From assembly GCA_013398295.1 (NCBI GenBank), contig VZSF01006579.1, positions 124,001 to 188,000 on the forward strand: a stretch of 64,000 nucleotides of DNA, written 5' to 3'. Both the position numbers and the translations under genes were made by a program. Below, piece after piece: positions 26,301 to 39,275 of the stretch (position 1 is the first letter of the stretch; the number at the start of each line of letters is the position of its first letter). Origin of the DNA: Chionis minor (Eukaryota; Chordata; Aves; Charadriiformes; Chionididae). A model generated the notes under the pieces. The model was not told where the DNA came from, ran no database searches, and worked only from the letters and a program-made list of their open reading frames with translations.

Positions 26301-29300
26301 AACGTCAAATCCGAGTCAAGTAAACAGCTCTTACATTTAATATTACGTAGCAAAAGGCACTGGTACGTTAATACTCAACTCTGATTCCTGAAACAGGGGT
26401 AAAGAGGTACATAGCGCCAAAAAGTAAAAGTTAAACAAGCAAGTATTGACTGTCCCTAGTGCTACGGTGAAAGTCAAAAGCAATCCGAGAAAGAAATCTG
26501 CAACACTGATTTTTTGGGAAAAACACAGCATCAAGTCACATGCTTCCTTACCCTGAGAAGAGATCCAACGGGCAATATTTACTTGGTCGCTTCCATTTTC
26601 CGTTCGCTACCTGTTGAAAACCCACACCACTGCTGTTAATCACGTGCTGGAATTAACTGCTCTCCGTTATTTTAACAGTCGGGTGTGTGGCACTAACACC
26701 CCGTCTTCAGAAGTCCTATGCCTTTTACAACCCTTTGAGTGTGCAGTTCATGACTTCGGGGTCTTCCCTGTCATATTTAGCTCAGGTCACTCAAATTGCC
26801 TTCACAAAGGGAAAGCACGGAGGCAGGTCACATTAAATCACAGTAAGGCACGGTTAGACGCATAATGGACACCAGTCAAATGAATTCCGTGTGTGTTACG
26901 TGCTGTTGTAAGTTACGGAATGCCACTGCGCGTCTGCTGAGCTGTACTTGAAAGGAAATTTTGACACTGGAGTTTAGCAAATCATCACTGTTAATAGTCC
27001 TGAAGGATTAACCTTGTATTTCTTTGCTTCCAGCTTCCCACAGAGCTTGTTCCATCTCTCACTAAACAGATTCACACCCAGCAACTCAGATGCGTATCCG
27101 CCTGCTATCTTCAGTCAGATCAGAGGTTTAAGCAACAACATGCGAGTTTCAGTGGGAAAGCAAGACTGGAATAGCAAATAAAGCACGGTGCAGTCAGAGG
27201 AAAGCAGGATGACTACTGGGGAAAAAAAAATTACCTTTAGATGCTGATGCATACAGTAACGACACACCTTGTGCTTTATCTCCTGCGAAACATGGCTGGA
27301 AAAAGGAATGAAGCCACACTTCGGCTACAACAAACAAACAAAAAATTATAAATGTATTTCTTCACAGAGATATAAGAGCACATAATACACGAATCTTTCC
27401 AGCTAAGGGAAAATAAAAAATAAATTAAAAAAAAATTTTAAAAAGTCAACATCCAACACTTAAAAGCTTAATATGTGTCACTATATATTATTCCCAATTA
27501 TTTTAGAGTCCTCACTAAAGAAATAAGGACACACAAAGCTGCTGTGGCCTGCCAAAGGCCTAGTAATACCTGGGAATTTACCAAATTTTGAAAGATTGGG
27601 AACTGGAAGAGGGAGGGGGCTATTTCATCCTATGGGTCACAGTGAAAGCGCTGAGCTCTGCCTTATCCCGCTGCTGCATTCCTTCAAAACAGCTCTGGGC
27701 AATATGTGCTTAAAAAATGCCAACAAAACCCCCCAGCAGGATCTTCTCCTATTCCATACCTTAATCTCTATGCAGAGGATCGGCCGGTGTTCCACAAAAC
27801 GGTAGGTCTGCAGCCGGGTAAGATTAGGAAGGCACACTGCGTAACCACTAAGAGTGTCCATATCTTTATCACAGCGAGACTCTGGGGAAAACGGAAAAAA
27901 AAAACCACAAACAAGAAAATTAGGCGCATGGGTGTTTATTTTACTCTGTAGTTCTCTTGTTCACCAGGTGGGGGAGTGGGAATAAACTTAGGACACACTT
28001 GGCAGCCTTTAGCCAATTATCCACCTGCATAAATTTGTGTGTCCCCCCCCATTATTTTCCTCAAAATGTCGCAGACCTCCAGAGTGCCTGAAGAGCTGCT
28101 CTAATGGCTGTTTTCCAGCTCATCCCAAAAAAGATGTCAGCGAGAGGCCTGAAACAGCCGAGGGGTGTATTCAATTGGCTGACAACAGGGAACAAGACTG
28201 CTGTACTCAAAACGGGGATCTCGCGTTTGCTTGCTGAAATTGCACGAACTGCCATCCCTCAGTCTGGTCAAGGGGAATCTGTGACAACTGGCAGGAATAT
28301 CATAAACTGTTCAGACGGAAGCGTCAATCTAAATAGAACCTGCAAATGGCTTCCCTGAACTCCGTAGTCTGTACATAGTGCTTTTTCAGGGTATAAAACG
28401 TTTGCCCAAGGTTTGAGATCGAGATGCGCTGTATTAAAAAACAAAACTGGGAAGCAGCAATCAGCCGGAGAACCACTTCTCAATGAGAACTGATCTCTTC
28501 CTCGCCATTCCCCTGCTTACATCAAACTAATAAAGAGGTGAAAAGGAACACCGAAAGAACAGAAGTTAGCTTCCCCCCCCCACCAGCTCTCAACTTAGAA
28601 CAGGAATTTCCTCTGCTACGACCACCCTTTTAAAAACAAAAAAATCTTGTTTCAATATAGTCCACATTAACAGTCCTGAGAAGACACGAAGTAGCAAAAT
28701 GGTCTCAGACGAAGACTAAAGGCGTAACACAGATAAGTGCCTTTAAATAACCTCCCTCCCACATGCGTCCTTCGGGGAAAGGACAGAGAAAAGTCTGCAG
28801 ATTTTAATTTAATAAGAACATACACTCCTGGATTTTCAGATATCTCTGTTACTAAAGAATACATGTGTTCACTTATAGCTTCCATTGCTTCCATTGTCCA
28901 TTCTGAAAAATATATTGCAATAGGGAAAAAAAAAATCATCTCCGAGACAGAAGCCTCATTAGGCATCAGCCTATAGTTACATGCTGTACTTCACTGGGAT
29001 GAGCAAGAAACCTTCTTTTCTCCAACAAAATGCTGGGGCTTGTTTCCTTTTTCTAAACTTAAGCAAAAGTACATTCATGTTCAGCTGAAAGCCACACCCA
29101 GAAACCTGAAGTATTTGAAAAGTTCCCTCTTAAGGTAGACAGGCTTACTGTGAAAGATAATATTAAAGGAAATTCTTTCCTCAAGGTTTAAGAGACTCCT
29201 GTTAAAAATGGACAATGAGATTTGCTGCTGTAAAGCAAGAAATAACACTTGGACGGCTCCTGACAACTGCATTTCTTCTCTAAAGAAATGCCCACGAGCT

Positions 29301-32300
29301 ACAGACACACAAAATTTAAGAAATACAACCAAATTCTATCATTCACTTCTACCAGAGCATCATCAATTCTGTACCTTTTATTAGACACTATTTATTTTCC
29401 TTGCTAGTTCCAAAGTGCCAGAAAACATTGCTCAAACAGGTGAGGACAAGTCAGCGGTAGCGGGTGTTCTGTGCTCACTATATGTAAATTAATTTTTTCC
29501 TGGATCAAAGGCATCAAAGTTCAGCCTACAGTTACCAAATACTTTAATACTACATTTTTCTACCAGGAATTCTGCTAAAGCAGGAGTTTCTGGCCATTCT
29601 CAAGAACATTTGATGAACAGAGGATGAACACACCATGAGGGACATCTTCTCTTTACCTGTTTCAGAGCTGACTCCTTACTGTACTTTTAGCCATACAGGA
29701 ACAACGATGCACCCGAGTGTTGCTGACGAAGAATGATGACACCAAATTCTGTAACCCTTCACTTCACCCTGAGCGCATCAGAGATTGCCAAACTTTGAGT
29801 CTTGCAGGACGCTCCAAAAGGTTTCACAAGGTCAGCGCGCCCTTCCCTCGCACGCTCGTGCCCTTCAATCCCCCCTGTCCAGGGGACTGGAAAAGTGTAC
29901 TCGCACTCCCCGCTGGATAGGGACCCCACAGCACCGTGTCCGTTGGGAGAAGCCGAGCACAGCCCCATATCCCAGAGATGTTCATTAAACTTTAAAGGCA
30001 GCACAGCCTGTAGTGCTGCAACCCCCTGCAGGATACATGTCAGCTACCGGGAAGAGAGACCTGGAAAAGCTGGAATGTGAAGTCGCACACTGCTGGAGTG
30101 CTGCGACTCACAGGATGCGACAGGCTTAGCCCCAAGTGAAATACTAACACTGAAAACAAGGCAGTTTAGCAGGGAGTCTCTGAAACTACCTTCCTTCCAA
30201 TGCTCTGTGGCACAGTCCCGGAGAAGAAACCGATGGAATCGAAACAATTCTTTCAGGACGCATCTTCCACCTCCCTCACTGACCCTTGGAAAGGACTTCA
30301 CAGCACGGTAAGAGCTCGCTCAAGAATTAACTAACATGGGCTTACAAAGGATCCCTTTCCCCAATTTGATCAAACTACTACCAGATGCAACTTTTAATTC
30401 TAAAAACACACTCTTTCCCTTTCTCCCCTGCCCTGGCCCCCAACAAACTTTCAACCTGTCATTGTCTAAATATCGAAAAAAGTGTCCTCATATTCCAAGG
30501 TATGATGCTTTTTGACTTTATAATAAAACAAAATGCTTTACAGCTTGAGGAAGGCCCCCTTTTTAATGCTATCCTTGGCACTTACCTGGCCTCTCTGGCT
30601 GGATTTTTAAACAGAGCTGTCTTACGAAGTCTAAAGGCAGTTGAATAATTTCCTATATTAAAAAAAAAAGAAAAAATTTATTTCAACACAAAAATTAATA
30701 TCCAGTTTGGGGGGGGTCTTAAAATGGAATACCGAAGTTCAGTGGATGTTAGCAAGAGTATACTAAATGATACGGTCAGCAGCTTATCCCTCTGGTTAAC
30801 TGTCTACACGAAGACCTGTACCTGCAATCACATGCAATACTTACTCTACTAGGAAACCCCCAAACTAATTTAAGTAAACAGATGAGAAAGAGCATTTTCA
30901 GTGAAAGTTTGATGTGCGTGAAGAAACCTGCATCATTTTGTCTTTTTCACAAATTTAAAGAAGTCCCATTTCTTCCTGTCCCATGTCTCTCATCCCACCC
31001 TTCCAAGGCAGAATTGCATAACTCAAGTTCCAGGAGAAGGTGTGACTCTTCCATCAGGTATCTGATGTTCGGTTTACGGGATCCGGCCGCCCCGAAGAAC
31101 AGAGCGAGTGGCAAGGAAAAAGCCACTCTGACTGCACAGAAACCAAGACAATCCACACGAACCAGATTTCTCGCCTTGTTTTGCAGTTAGTCTAAAAATA
31201 CCCCTCTCTCTCTCACACCTCTCACCTGATACAGGGGAAAAAAATGACCACGCTTCTCCTAAGTAGCTTGAAATAGCTGAAACCACAGCGTACAATCCAA
31301 CCACCTCATCAGCACAGAGCACAATCTTTGTTCTGATCCAAATGCTTTTTGTGTGTCTATCTTGCTCCAGAGTATCTGCAAACCCTATTAATTCCTTTTA
31401 CTGGCATTCAGGGTTCCCCAAAACACTTCAGTGTTTACAGTGCATAAGCCATTTACTTTAAGAATAAAACATTTACCCCATGATGAACATAGTTCTCCCC
31501 AAAGAACTGCTTCATGACATGCTTTCCAAAGTCTACGATGTTTTGCAGATGGTGTAGTATTTCCTCTGGAGTCTGGAAGACAGAAACATAGTAATTTAAC
31601 TAGGAAATAATGATAAACAACACTCAAGAATACATACACATACTAGTTAATGATTTTGCAAAGTAGCTTAATTGCTCTACTGAGTTTGGGAGGTCAGTGC
31701 ACGTTGAAATTAAACAGACACATGAAACTTGTGCTACATTTGTTTCCCTGATGCTGTCGGAGAGGCTGGGATAACCAGGAAAACGATGAAAAGATACGAT
31801 TCTTCCTCTAAAGTTTCAGGGGGGAAAGGGACAGAGAAAAATGAAAAAGGTGGAAGAAGGGAAGACTACTCAAGATTACTCTGTCTTTGACCACTATTCT
31901 TAAAACAGGTCAAAGAACCGTAAAAGTCAAAAGAGACACAGAGCACGCCCTCTTACCAACAGGTGAAGCGCAGGAGAGGCTTTCAGTGCTATAAAATACT
32001 TCACCTGGAGATTTGGAAGAGAATGTCTCCAAAGACTGAGCCACAGGCCAAACCACTACGTGAACAGGTACAGAATTAGCCAAATCCTGCCCCAGACAAT
32101 GAAAAAGAAATCTGACTGCAATGCCATTTTCCATTACTTTTATGTTATGTGTCTATAAGGAAACACAAAAGTTCTACAGAACAAACTGCCAAGCTAGATA
32201 GAAACAAAGCTAAAGGAGTACTGGAAGCAGGACAGCAACGTTAAACACAGCCTGACTTTGACAGACTTCTGCTCGTGAAAGACGCAGCAGAGCAGCTTGA

Positions 32301-35300
32301 CAGCAACATGATCCCATTCCCAGCACTCCAGCACACTCTGCTTCTCTGTAGAGTATTCCATTGTTACAGCAGACAATCCAACACAAAGCTTTTCTGGAAA
32401 AACACTGCTTTGCCTACCGCTGTACACTATGAAGCACTGAACCATATAGATTTACTCCTGGGACTGAGTAACAGTGGAGGAAGAGAAAGTGCAACACTCA
32501 CATCCAAGTTAGAAAATCAGAGAGGGGGAAAAAAAAATAAACAGCAGGAGGAAAAAATAATAAACAGAGCTGAGTAACAGAAAATAAAATGCTAGGAGAA
32601 CAACACTCACAGGATGACAAAGCCTAGAGAGAAGAGGAAAGACCACACCCAACACAAAGTCAAAATGTTTACAGGTAAAAGGAGATTCTCACTAACCAAG
32701 CATTCTTACTAACTTTGTTTTAGAATAGCTTCATAATAGGTAGATTTTTCCCCCCACCGGCAGGGTTTTTTACCTAACAAACTTACACGAGTTATGTCAG
32801 ACTAAGAAAGCTCACTTTGTTACAGGTCTGCTAAGCCTACAGACCAACTTTAACAGTCTTGCTCGAGCAGGATTCGTTTCCCAGACTGAAACAGCAACAC
32901 ACAATGCTGCATTACGCAATGACGCTTCGCAGACAGGACAGGCACTACAGTAACATACCTTACTACACACTGTACTACGTACTGTCACTTCAGTGTGCAA
33001 AGCGCTAACCAAAAATCCCGACCCTTTGGAGCAAGCAGGAAAAGTACAGCTTTTCCAAAGCGCTTACACAGCGTTTCCATCACTCTATAAAGGGCAGGAC
33101 AGCATTTATTCTTTAAAATGCTTGGCATATTGTATGTGGAGTTGTTTCACAGAACAGCTCTCCCCGAATCCTTTTAAGGGAGCCAAAATCAGCTCGGAGC
33201 CTCTTCACAACAGGCAACCTTCCACTGCTTGAGTCTTAGAACAAAACACGCACTATGATGCCTGAGCAACTGTCTCAACTGCAGTCATTTGGTCTAAAGA
33301 AGCGTATTTAAGAAAACATAATTAATAGGCAACAAGATGCACGAGCGGGCCACCCACACGGGTATATAAAACGATATTTTACAGCAGCATTGCTCAGTCT
33401 GTGCTTCCCAGGGAGGCCAGTGCCCCCGTCACCGAACACACCACAGCCCCTCGGGGAGGGCGGCCGGCTGCCCGAGCTCCCTCCCTCCACTGGCCCAGGG
33501 GCAGAGTGCACCGCTGGGGGAACCCCTGCTCCCACCCCCCTGCCCCCACCCCGAGCACACCGCAAACGCGCCGACTCCATCTGCCCTTCCATTTCATTTC
33601 TTCCAGGCTGGGGAAGAAGTTTCCTTGCAGCGGGGAAACCCCCCCAGCAATTTAAAACAGTTTTTGTAAGGATTTTCCTCACCTGGGGAGTGGGAAACAG
33701 CAATTCTGAGCACGTACTAGAGGAAAACATCCAATTTATATACAGATTTCTGCCCTTTTAATGACAACATAACCTTTTTCTTTAACCTATACAAATTCTA
33801 AACGGTGAGAACGAATGTTACATCATCTCATACAATAACAGAAATCTCAACTGATTCCCACTCACAGATTATTCTGACCTGATTTGCTGATGTACACAGT
33901 ATTCTCGTGGTTTTTGTTTGGTTCGTTGGTTTTTTAATATATATGTACACACACGCATATATTGGGAAATAAGCATTTCAGAAAATCAGGATGTTCACTG
34001 CTGCTACTACTACAAGGAAAGACTCACCAGTGAAAAAGATCAATACAACTTTAAAATTACAAATCAAGCTTGTGACACCTGCTCACCTCCTTTCAAGAGA
34101 AAGTATATTTGTTATACTCCAAACAAGGAATAAAAACCAACCGGCTACTGGAGCATCACCTTTCAACACTAAAAACCACTAAGATGGAAAGCTTTTGAAG
34201 GACCCATCATAACCGGCAGCTCATTTAGCGAACCACTAACACTTATTAAATAGGTTCTATGCAATAAAAAGGCAAAAAGTTTGGTCATGTAGAAGACTCC
34301 TGTACTAAAATCAGCAATATGCAATTAAAATCATTACACGAGTCCTGACACTTGACTTTCTACTCAAGAAATGCAAGCCCCAGATTTACACTATCAATTA
34401 CAACTATTCTTCATTAAAACTCTTAATTGTAACGATAACATTACAATTTGCAATAACACCACCTTGTTTCACTACTAGATTATCTAGTCCCAAATTCATG
34501 ACCAAACACTATAAATACAAAGCGGTGTCTGGACTTCTTTGCTTTTTCCAAAGGACTTAAGCAGAAGAGGCCAAGACTCATTTGTCCACATCTGCATTTC
34601 TGTATGCATCGTACTAGAAAACACTTTGTTTCGACTGCTTCTGCGTTGTTTAGGTTGGCTGAGCTGCAATGTCATGCACAAATATGTAACACTTCATATC
34701 CTAACGCATCTTGTACTAGTCGGGACTACAGATTACACCTGAAAAATATTTTCTCCTCTACAGCTGTTATGTTGCTGTGTCCAAGTTCGTCCCAACACTC
34801 TGATTCTCCAGAAGTTGTTTACAGGTCCGGAGATAAAATATTTAGTCTTCCATCCCCTTCCAAGAAAAACTCATCCTTTTTTTTTTTAAAAAAAAAGAAA
34901 TCAATCACCAGAATAATTAAATTATTCAAATTATGCAATTTTCTATTTAGAGAGCAACACCAAAAGGAACAGCAAATCACAAAGTCCACACAACCACAAC
35001 CCAAGGCAAATGCAGAATGTTAGTGCTGGCCACAAGCCAGCTCTTGTAAAAAGGCGACACGTCTGTACTTCGCAGGGGGGTTTGCTCCGGCAGTGTGCAT
35101 TTATCAATCCGGAGCATGAACTTCAGAGAGACGCTGCTTAAAATGCTTTCAGAGGTGCACCCCACCACTGCACGCACACGCCAACAGCCTTTGTGCTGTC
35201 ACAAGAGTAAGGAGAGAAGCTTCTTCAGAGAGGTGTCTGTGTGGGGCAACTCCGAACGGAAGTTTGGCTAACAGCTTCTAAAAAGCCAACTCCTCATGCC

Positions 35301-37132
35301 CGGTCAGCTACAGCCCACAGGAACACCTAGTGCGATCCACCGCCGGGCTCGGTAGGATTCTGAGCAGTTTTAGTCATCTGATTACGTAGGGCAAAAAACC
35401 TTGAAGAACCTGACCAGCATTCAAATCCTAACAGAACACCATGCCCAGGAGATTTTTTTTTTTTTCCTTGTGATTTGATACCCTAATTCAAAAAAGTACG
35501 TGCATGCCAAAGCAGTCCACAGAGGTATTCTCAACGTCAACGCTGTGGTGGGTGACTGTGAAAAGTCACCTCCTGGCTTCCTCTGCCACTTCAGCATACT
35601 TTATCAATTTTTTGAAAAGAATTACTAGCCAACAATCTCTTTGGACTTTAAAAAAAAAAAAGAAAGCAAAGAAAAAAAACGCCTAGTGTTCAGTGTTTGG
35701 TTTTCTTAAACAAATGGCAACAGACTGCCTTTTTACTTAAACCTGTGGTCTAATTCTCTGTTGCTGTATTAAAAATGGAGATAGGCACTTTTTTCCTTTC
35801 TTCAATCTACCGGGTTCCTCCCTGTTCTCATAAAAACTCTAAACACCGTTATCTTGGACTACTACAGAAGCACAGGATACATTTTTGAAATCCTGCCACT
35901 ATAAGCAGATCAAAAACTTAACTTTAATCGCACTTTAGTTTTACTTTTTTTTTAAAAAAGTAAAAAAGTAGCAGAAAGACCATCAAATAACTCATACGCA
36001 CACAGTGTTCATGGGTTTTCCCTTCCTCTGCTTTCCTCTGCTCTACTTTAGATAATTCTTTTATCCCTTGTTCAACTGGATATATTTTATGCTTATTTTC
36101 CCAATTTAAAGCAAAATACGCTTCCTATACATTTACTTTGCATTCATCCTTGTTTCTTTTTTGCTAAAATTAAGCACGTACCCCCAGCTCTCAGCATAGC
36201 CTTAACGCTTTTTATATTTCTTTCTCATCAGAACAATCTGCCACTGAACCTCACAAAGCCACGGCTGGAAGCTACCGTAACTCAAGCCATCCCCCCTCTC
36301 TCTCAGGTAACAGACCCTAAAAACTATTCATGAGTTTGAGGAAATGGCAGAATTTGAACCTCCTGCCTCCTGTGCTCGCTTTCGTTTCCCCTTGGAGCAC
36401 TGTGCTCACACTTCACTTTTACCCTCCACCTTTGATTCTTGATCATTTTTTATCCCTGCCAAAGCACATCTAGGGTAACTCGTTTCAGTTCCTCGGGCAG
36501 AAAGACCTTCTGCCACAGTCCGAGAAACTGGTAGACTGTGTCCCGCCATGGTCTTCTGGCAACAGTCGGGACACTAAAATCACTCACTGACAAAGGCCAC
36601 TCTGTGAGCATTTCACATCTCTGTCCAAATTCCACAGCTTTTTAGCTACCGAATGGGTAGTCCACAGCAGACCTTTATTGTGACGCTGGCGCTGTGCTGT
36701 TCCTCTTCTGTCCCACCTAGCAACAGTCAGTAGAACTGTCCTTTCTCCCTCAGCATCACCGCACTCTCCTACATCCACGTGCAACGTTAGCACTTTCTCA
36801 GTTGCCACAGCTCTGCTTGCAGAAAGCCGTGCCTTCCACACACTGCAGCCCTACGCTCTGTCCCACACAAAGGCCTTGGTATCGGCAGTCACATCTTAGT
36901 TACGTAAGACCACCTCAAATTTCCTCCTGCTGCCAAAACTCCTGAAACACAAGCACATTTCAAAGTATCCCCTTATTCTCACTCCTATCAGCCACAGTTC
37001 TTTCACAGGTTTCCTGTTTCTCCTCAGACTGGTTTTTGTTAGCTTACCTGGGGGCTTTTATCGACAGTACGCATTGAATCTTACCTTATTCTGGTTCGGG
37101 GGGAACTTCAAAAACCGCAGCACCACGCAGCG
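20150..37132 (-). CDS. IPPK: IPPK, inositol-pentakisphosphate 2-kinase: coding exons 2-13 (first coding exon not found)
   Basis: IPPK transfers phosphate from ATP to the 2-position of Ins(1,3,4,5,6)P5, making InsP6, the last step of phytate synthesis in the nucleus and cytosol. Twelve exons, in order: 37132-37085, 31572-31477, 30652-30586, 27881-27760, 27324-27235, 26610-26552, 26126-26054, 25070-24791, 23676-23526, 22090-21988, 21520-21441, 20375-20150. All have AG/GT borders and compatible phases. They sum to 1395 nt with the stop, or 464 codons, equal to human IPPK (491 aa as I recall it) minus the 27 residues of its first exon. Visible family motifs are EIKPKCGFIP (about residue 136), the C..C.H.H cluster at 159-166 (probable zinc site) and DLDLKP in the last exon. 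The GEGN loop, expected near residue 16, belongs to the missing exon. Residue numbers assume a human-like first exon. Confidence 0.96.
21441..21520 (-). CDS. IPPK: IPPK exon 12, 80 nt
   Basis: Acceptor acgttgtctag, donor TG|gtaaga. It encodes VQQYRIAMTAKDCSIMIALS then PCLQDE. The MTAKDCSIMIAL core is invariant compared with human and carries family-conserved Lys and Asp residues. Confidence 0.95.
21988..22090 (-). CDS. IPPK: IPPK exon 11, 103 nt
   Basis: Acceptor aatttatttag, donor AAG|gtactt. It encodes STLQIDGPYNEAFYEKLLDL then STEDDGTVEFALTK. Human has TLQIDGPYDEAFYQKLLDL. The donor is a little weaker than the others at position +4/+5. Confidence 0.94.
23526..23676 (-). CDS. IPPK: IPPK exon 10, 151 nt
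   Basis: I placed the acceptor at ttttcttctag|GTAAAC because it keeps phase and restores the human-like GK....SGLP(K/R)G stretch. A second AG, 16 bases downstream (ending ggaaag), lacks a pyrimidine tract. The exon encodes GCLLYKTLQAQMLDMLDIEG and LYPLYSRVEQYLEEFPEE, a helical segment well matched to human. Donor AG|gtaaga. Confidence 0.93.
24791..25070 (-). CDS. IPPK: IPPK exon 9, 280 nt (largest internal coding exon)
   Basis: Acceptor ctcatttgcag, donor G|gtaaga. The first part is strongly conserved: NGELIYGCKDD, WNELARHLKPFFFPSNGL and SGPHCTR. The second part (about residues 265-305, around ACRAGDMKTVPISQG) differs from human in sequence. This is a known variable insertion region of the vertebrate enzymes and is probably an exposed loop. 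Length in codons equals the human exon. Confidence 0.95.
26054..26126 (-). CDS. IPPK: IPPK exon 8, 73 nt
   Basis: Acceptor tttacccctag, donor AAG|gtaaac. It encodes NKQRMHFALKSLLQEAQNNL and KIFK, close to identical with human. It begins with the last base of the Gly codon from exon 7. Confidence 0.95.
26552..26610 (-). CDS. IPPK: IPPK exon 7, 59 nt
   Basis: Acceptor ttttcaacag, donor GG|gtaagg. It encodes VANGKWKRPSKYCPLDLFS with the first two bases of a Gly codon. Human has VATGKWKQISKYCPLDLYSG here. Confidence 0.93.
27235..27324 (-). CDS. IPPK: IPPK exon 6, 90 nt (zinc-site cluster)
   Basis: Acceptor tttgttgtag, donor AAG|gtaatt. It encodes 30 residues in phase 0, opening with PKCGFIPFSS and closing with KVCRYCMHQHLK. 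The Cys159-Cys162-His164-His166 cluster probably contains the zinc ligands seen in the plant IPK1 structure. That assignment is by analogy. The intron to exon 5 is only 435 nt. Confidence 0.95.
27760..27881 (-). CDS. IPPK: IPPK exon 5, 122 nt
   Basis: Acceptor gttttccccag, donor AAG|gtatgg. The residues include SRCDKDMDTLSGYAVCLPNL, TRLQTYRF and VEHRPILCIEIK. The closing EIK starts the conserved EIKPK box, which is split between exons 5 and 6. This box contributes to nucleotide and inositol phosphate binding in the family. Confidence 0.96.
27882..30585 (-). other. IPPK: IPPK intron 4, about 2.7 kb
   Basis: Bounded by gtaagt after exon 4 and the ccccag acceptor of exon 5. It contains mononucleotide C runs near 28029 and 28574. 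No gene is seen inside. Confidence 0.85.
30586..30652 (-). CDS. IPPK: IPPK exon 4, 67 nt
   Basis: Acceptor tatatag, donor G|gtaagt. It encodes EIIQLPLDFVRQLCLKIQ and then PERP, and ends with the first base of the next Glu codon. The human counterpart is EVVQLPLEFVKQLCLKIQ. Confidence 0.94.
31477..31572 (-). CDS. IPPK: IPPK exon 3, 96 nt
   Basis: Acceptor ctgtcttccag, donor GGG|gtaaat. It encodes 32 residues in phase 0, including TPEEILHHLQNIVDFGKHVM and FFGENYVHHG. This helical N-lobe segment is nearly identical to human. Confidence 0.95.
31573..37084 (-). other. IPPK: IPPK intron 2, about 5.5 kb
   Basis: A GT-AG intron between exons 2 and 3. The only standout is a GC-rich patch at about 33400-33610 with a strong G-run cluster on the - strand. 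ORFs of 123-140 codons on both strands there are explained by GC content. No domain was recognised. Confidence 0.8.
33523..33552 (-). other. IPPK: Potential G-quadruplex motif in IPPK intron 2
   Basis: On the - strand there are five G runs of lengths 4, 5, 6, 3 and 4, separated by 1-4 bases. This meets the usual four-run quadruplex rule. It is on the IPPK sense strand, so it would also be present in the pre-mRNA. Confidence 0.6.
37085..37132 (-). CDS. IPPK: IPPK exon 2, 48 nt
   Basis: Acceptor tttcttcag, donor AAG|gtaaga. It encodes exactly 16 residues, RCVVLRFLKFPPNQNK, in phase 0 at both ends. Human has RCVVLRFLKFPPNRKK. This is a strand of the N-terminal lobe that follows the glycine-rich GEGN loop carried by exon 1. 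Confidence 0.95.
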
Positions 37133-39275
37133 CTGAAGAAAGATAGGAAAGAATATGGTTTCGTTAGCATTTAAGTATATCATAATCTGATTCCCCGATC
37201 TACCTCATCTGAGAAATTAACGGGGTGAGGGGCAAAGCAAAATAGCCATTTGGGGTGGTTATTTCACCCAACTTGAAATCAAATACATCAACGTCTGTTC
37301 CCAGATTTGCCATCACTTTAGCAAGGCAGCCACTCTGTGCTTCCAGTCACCAAGTCTAACAAGGGAAATACTCCCTTAGCTCCGAAATCTGCTAAAACAC
37401 AGTATCAAATAAACAACAGAAACACACGCTATCGTTTTCACGCCAAAGGTCTTTGGGGAAAAAACAAAAACACGCAAGACCCACTTAAGATGTCATCTGC
37501 TTGCAGTGTCAGCACAGCATTACAAAATATTAAGGAGACACTTATCAGTCAGTTATCAGGAGTAGCTACACAGCTCTGCTAACTAATACTAAAACCTGCT
37601 ACTTCTAAACTTCCAAAAAGTAAACATGTAACACAGGGACAAATGCAACAAGTTTCCAAATATTAAAAAAAAAAAAATAAAAAAACCTAATTTTTGTCAC
37701 TTTTACAATTTCTATCAAATTTTCTAACAATTCAAAAACCTTCATATTTTCAAAGTACACAAATTCTAAAAACATTCTCAGCCTTTATTTTTAAGAGTTC
37801 AGATAAAAATATTTTGTAGATGTCCGAAGCAAATTAGACTTTTCTCCTTAAGCCTAGTAAACGAGTGTTGTCCATCACAGAAGTCACCTCAAGTACCTTT
37901 CTCTCAATACAGTCTTCCTGAAATTAACCATTACACGTGGTAAACAGACTTTGATATTAAAATCAAATTTTGACATAGTATTAAGGAACCTGCAGTCTTA
38001 CTAGGCGAGGCAGCACATAGCCCTGCCTCACATTAGTCAGACTAAGTATCTGATCCTCAAGATATTTACTCCCACTGATGTACTTCAGCCTGTTCAGATA
38101 AGATGCGGCTAAAAACAATTGGGCACCAACAGCAGGTAGAGGCAAACAGCTGTTTTCTGGAGTTGCCTCCATTTGGACCTTTCCTAGACACACCAAAAGG
38201 AACTACTTTCTGTTTAAAGCACTACCAAAAAGTACTAACACTCAGATTCTCCGACAAAGATAATGCAGAGAAAACGTCAGTTACACCTCAAGTTTATGGA
38301 ATCTAAGCTTTTTCCCTACCAAATGACTTGCCATTAAAAACCCTCCCGTGGCACGACAGCACCAGATATATTCCATATTTCAGGGTTGAAAGCTGTCTCT
38401 GGACAGTGCTGAGTGGGAGAGAGCTGCACTTTAATTACTAACATGTAGAGAAAGAGCAGGAGGGGAAAAGCAAAACAGATGACAATGTGTAATCCAAAAT
38501 ACTCAGAAAACAAGATATGGATTCAGACATTGCTAGGGAAACCCAAAAACAGGCCCTTCCCTAGCTAAAAAGCCTCAAGCCAGCATAAATCTCATAGTTC
38601 ACCTACATCTGGGAAACACTCTCAGGTAAAAGGGTAGTTTGCTGAATTTTGATTCAACTTCGTCCTGCAAGAATCTAAACAGCAGAGTGTTACAACCACC
38701 ACCACCACTAGATAAATTGAACACTAATTATAATCACCTGGATTTGACAAGTTTGCTGGGTGATACTTAACTCTTTCTCCCACTGTGACCTACGTGTGGC
38801 TAACACAGCTCAGGTCTGATGAGCCTGTATGTTCTGCGTATGCAGGATGTTATTTTTTAGTGTTTCAACTGTTCGGATCCCTCACTTTAAATATTCATAA
38901 ACAAATGGATCGGCGATGAAGTGATCTGATCATCACCTCTCATCAGTTCAGTAACTTGATTCTGTAGTATTTCAAGGGTGTTGTAGATGTTTATCTATTA
39001 ATCAGTTCCCAGCCAACAAGCTTACAACCACCACTCTGGAAAATCCAATTGCTCTCAAAGGACTCGCTACAGTATTTGTTCATTACCAAATCATCTCTGA
39101 AGAGGCACGGCAGGATAAAATGACCAAAACTATATATGGCAAAAGAACACACTGCTTCCATAAAGCTGTCAAAAGGAAACGGAGCGAAGCTCAAACAAAA
39201 CTTTTCAGTCACAGATGCACTTCAACCAGTTGGGCCGCACTACACCTTAGTAAGGCTATTAGATGATCTGAGTTT

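Noticed and set aside
33308..33761. ORFs of 123-140 codons on both strands in the GC-rich intron patch
   Set aside because: Opposite-strand overlap in GC-rich DNA with Pro/Gly/Arg-rich products and no family match. Explained by low stop-codon density.
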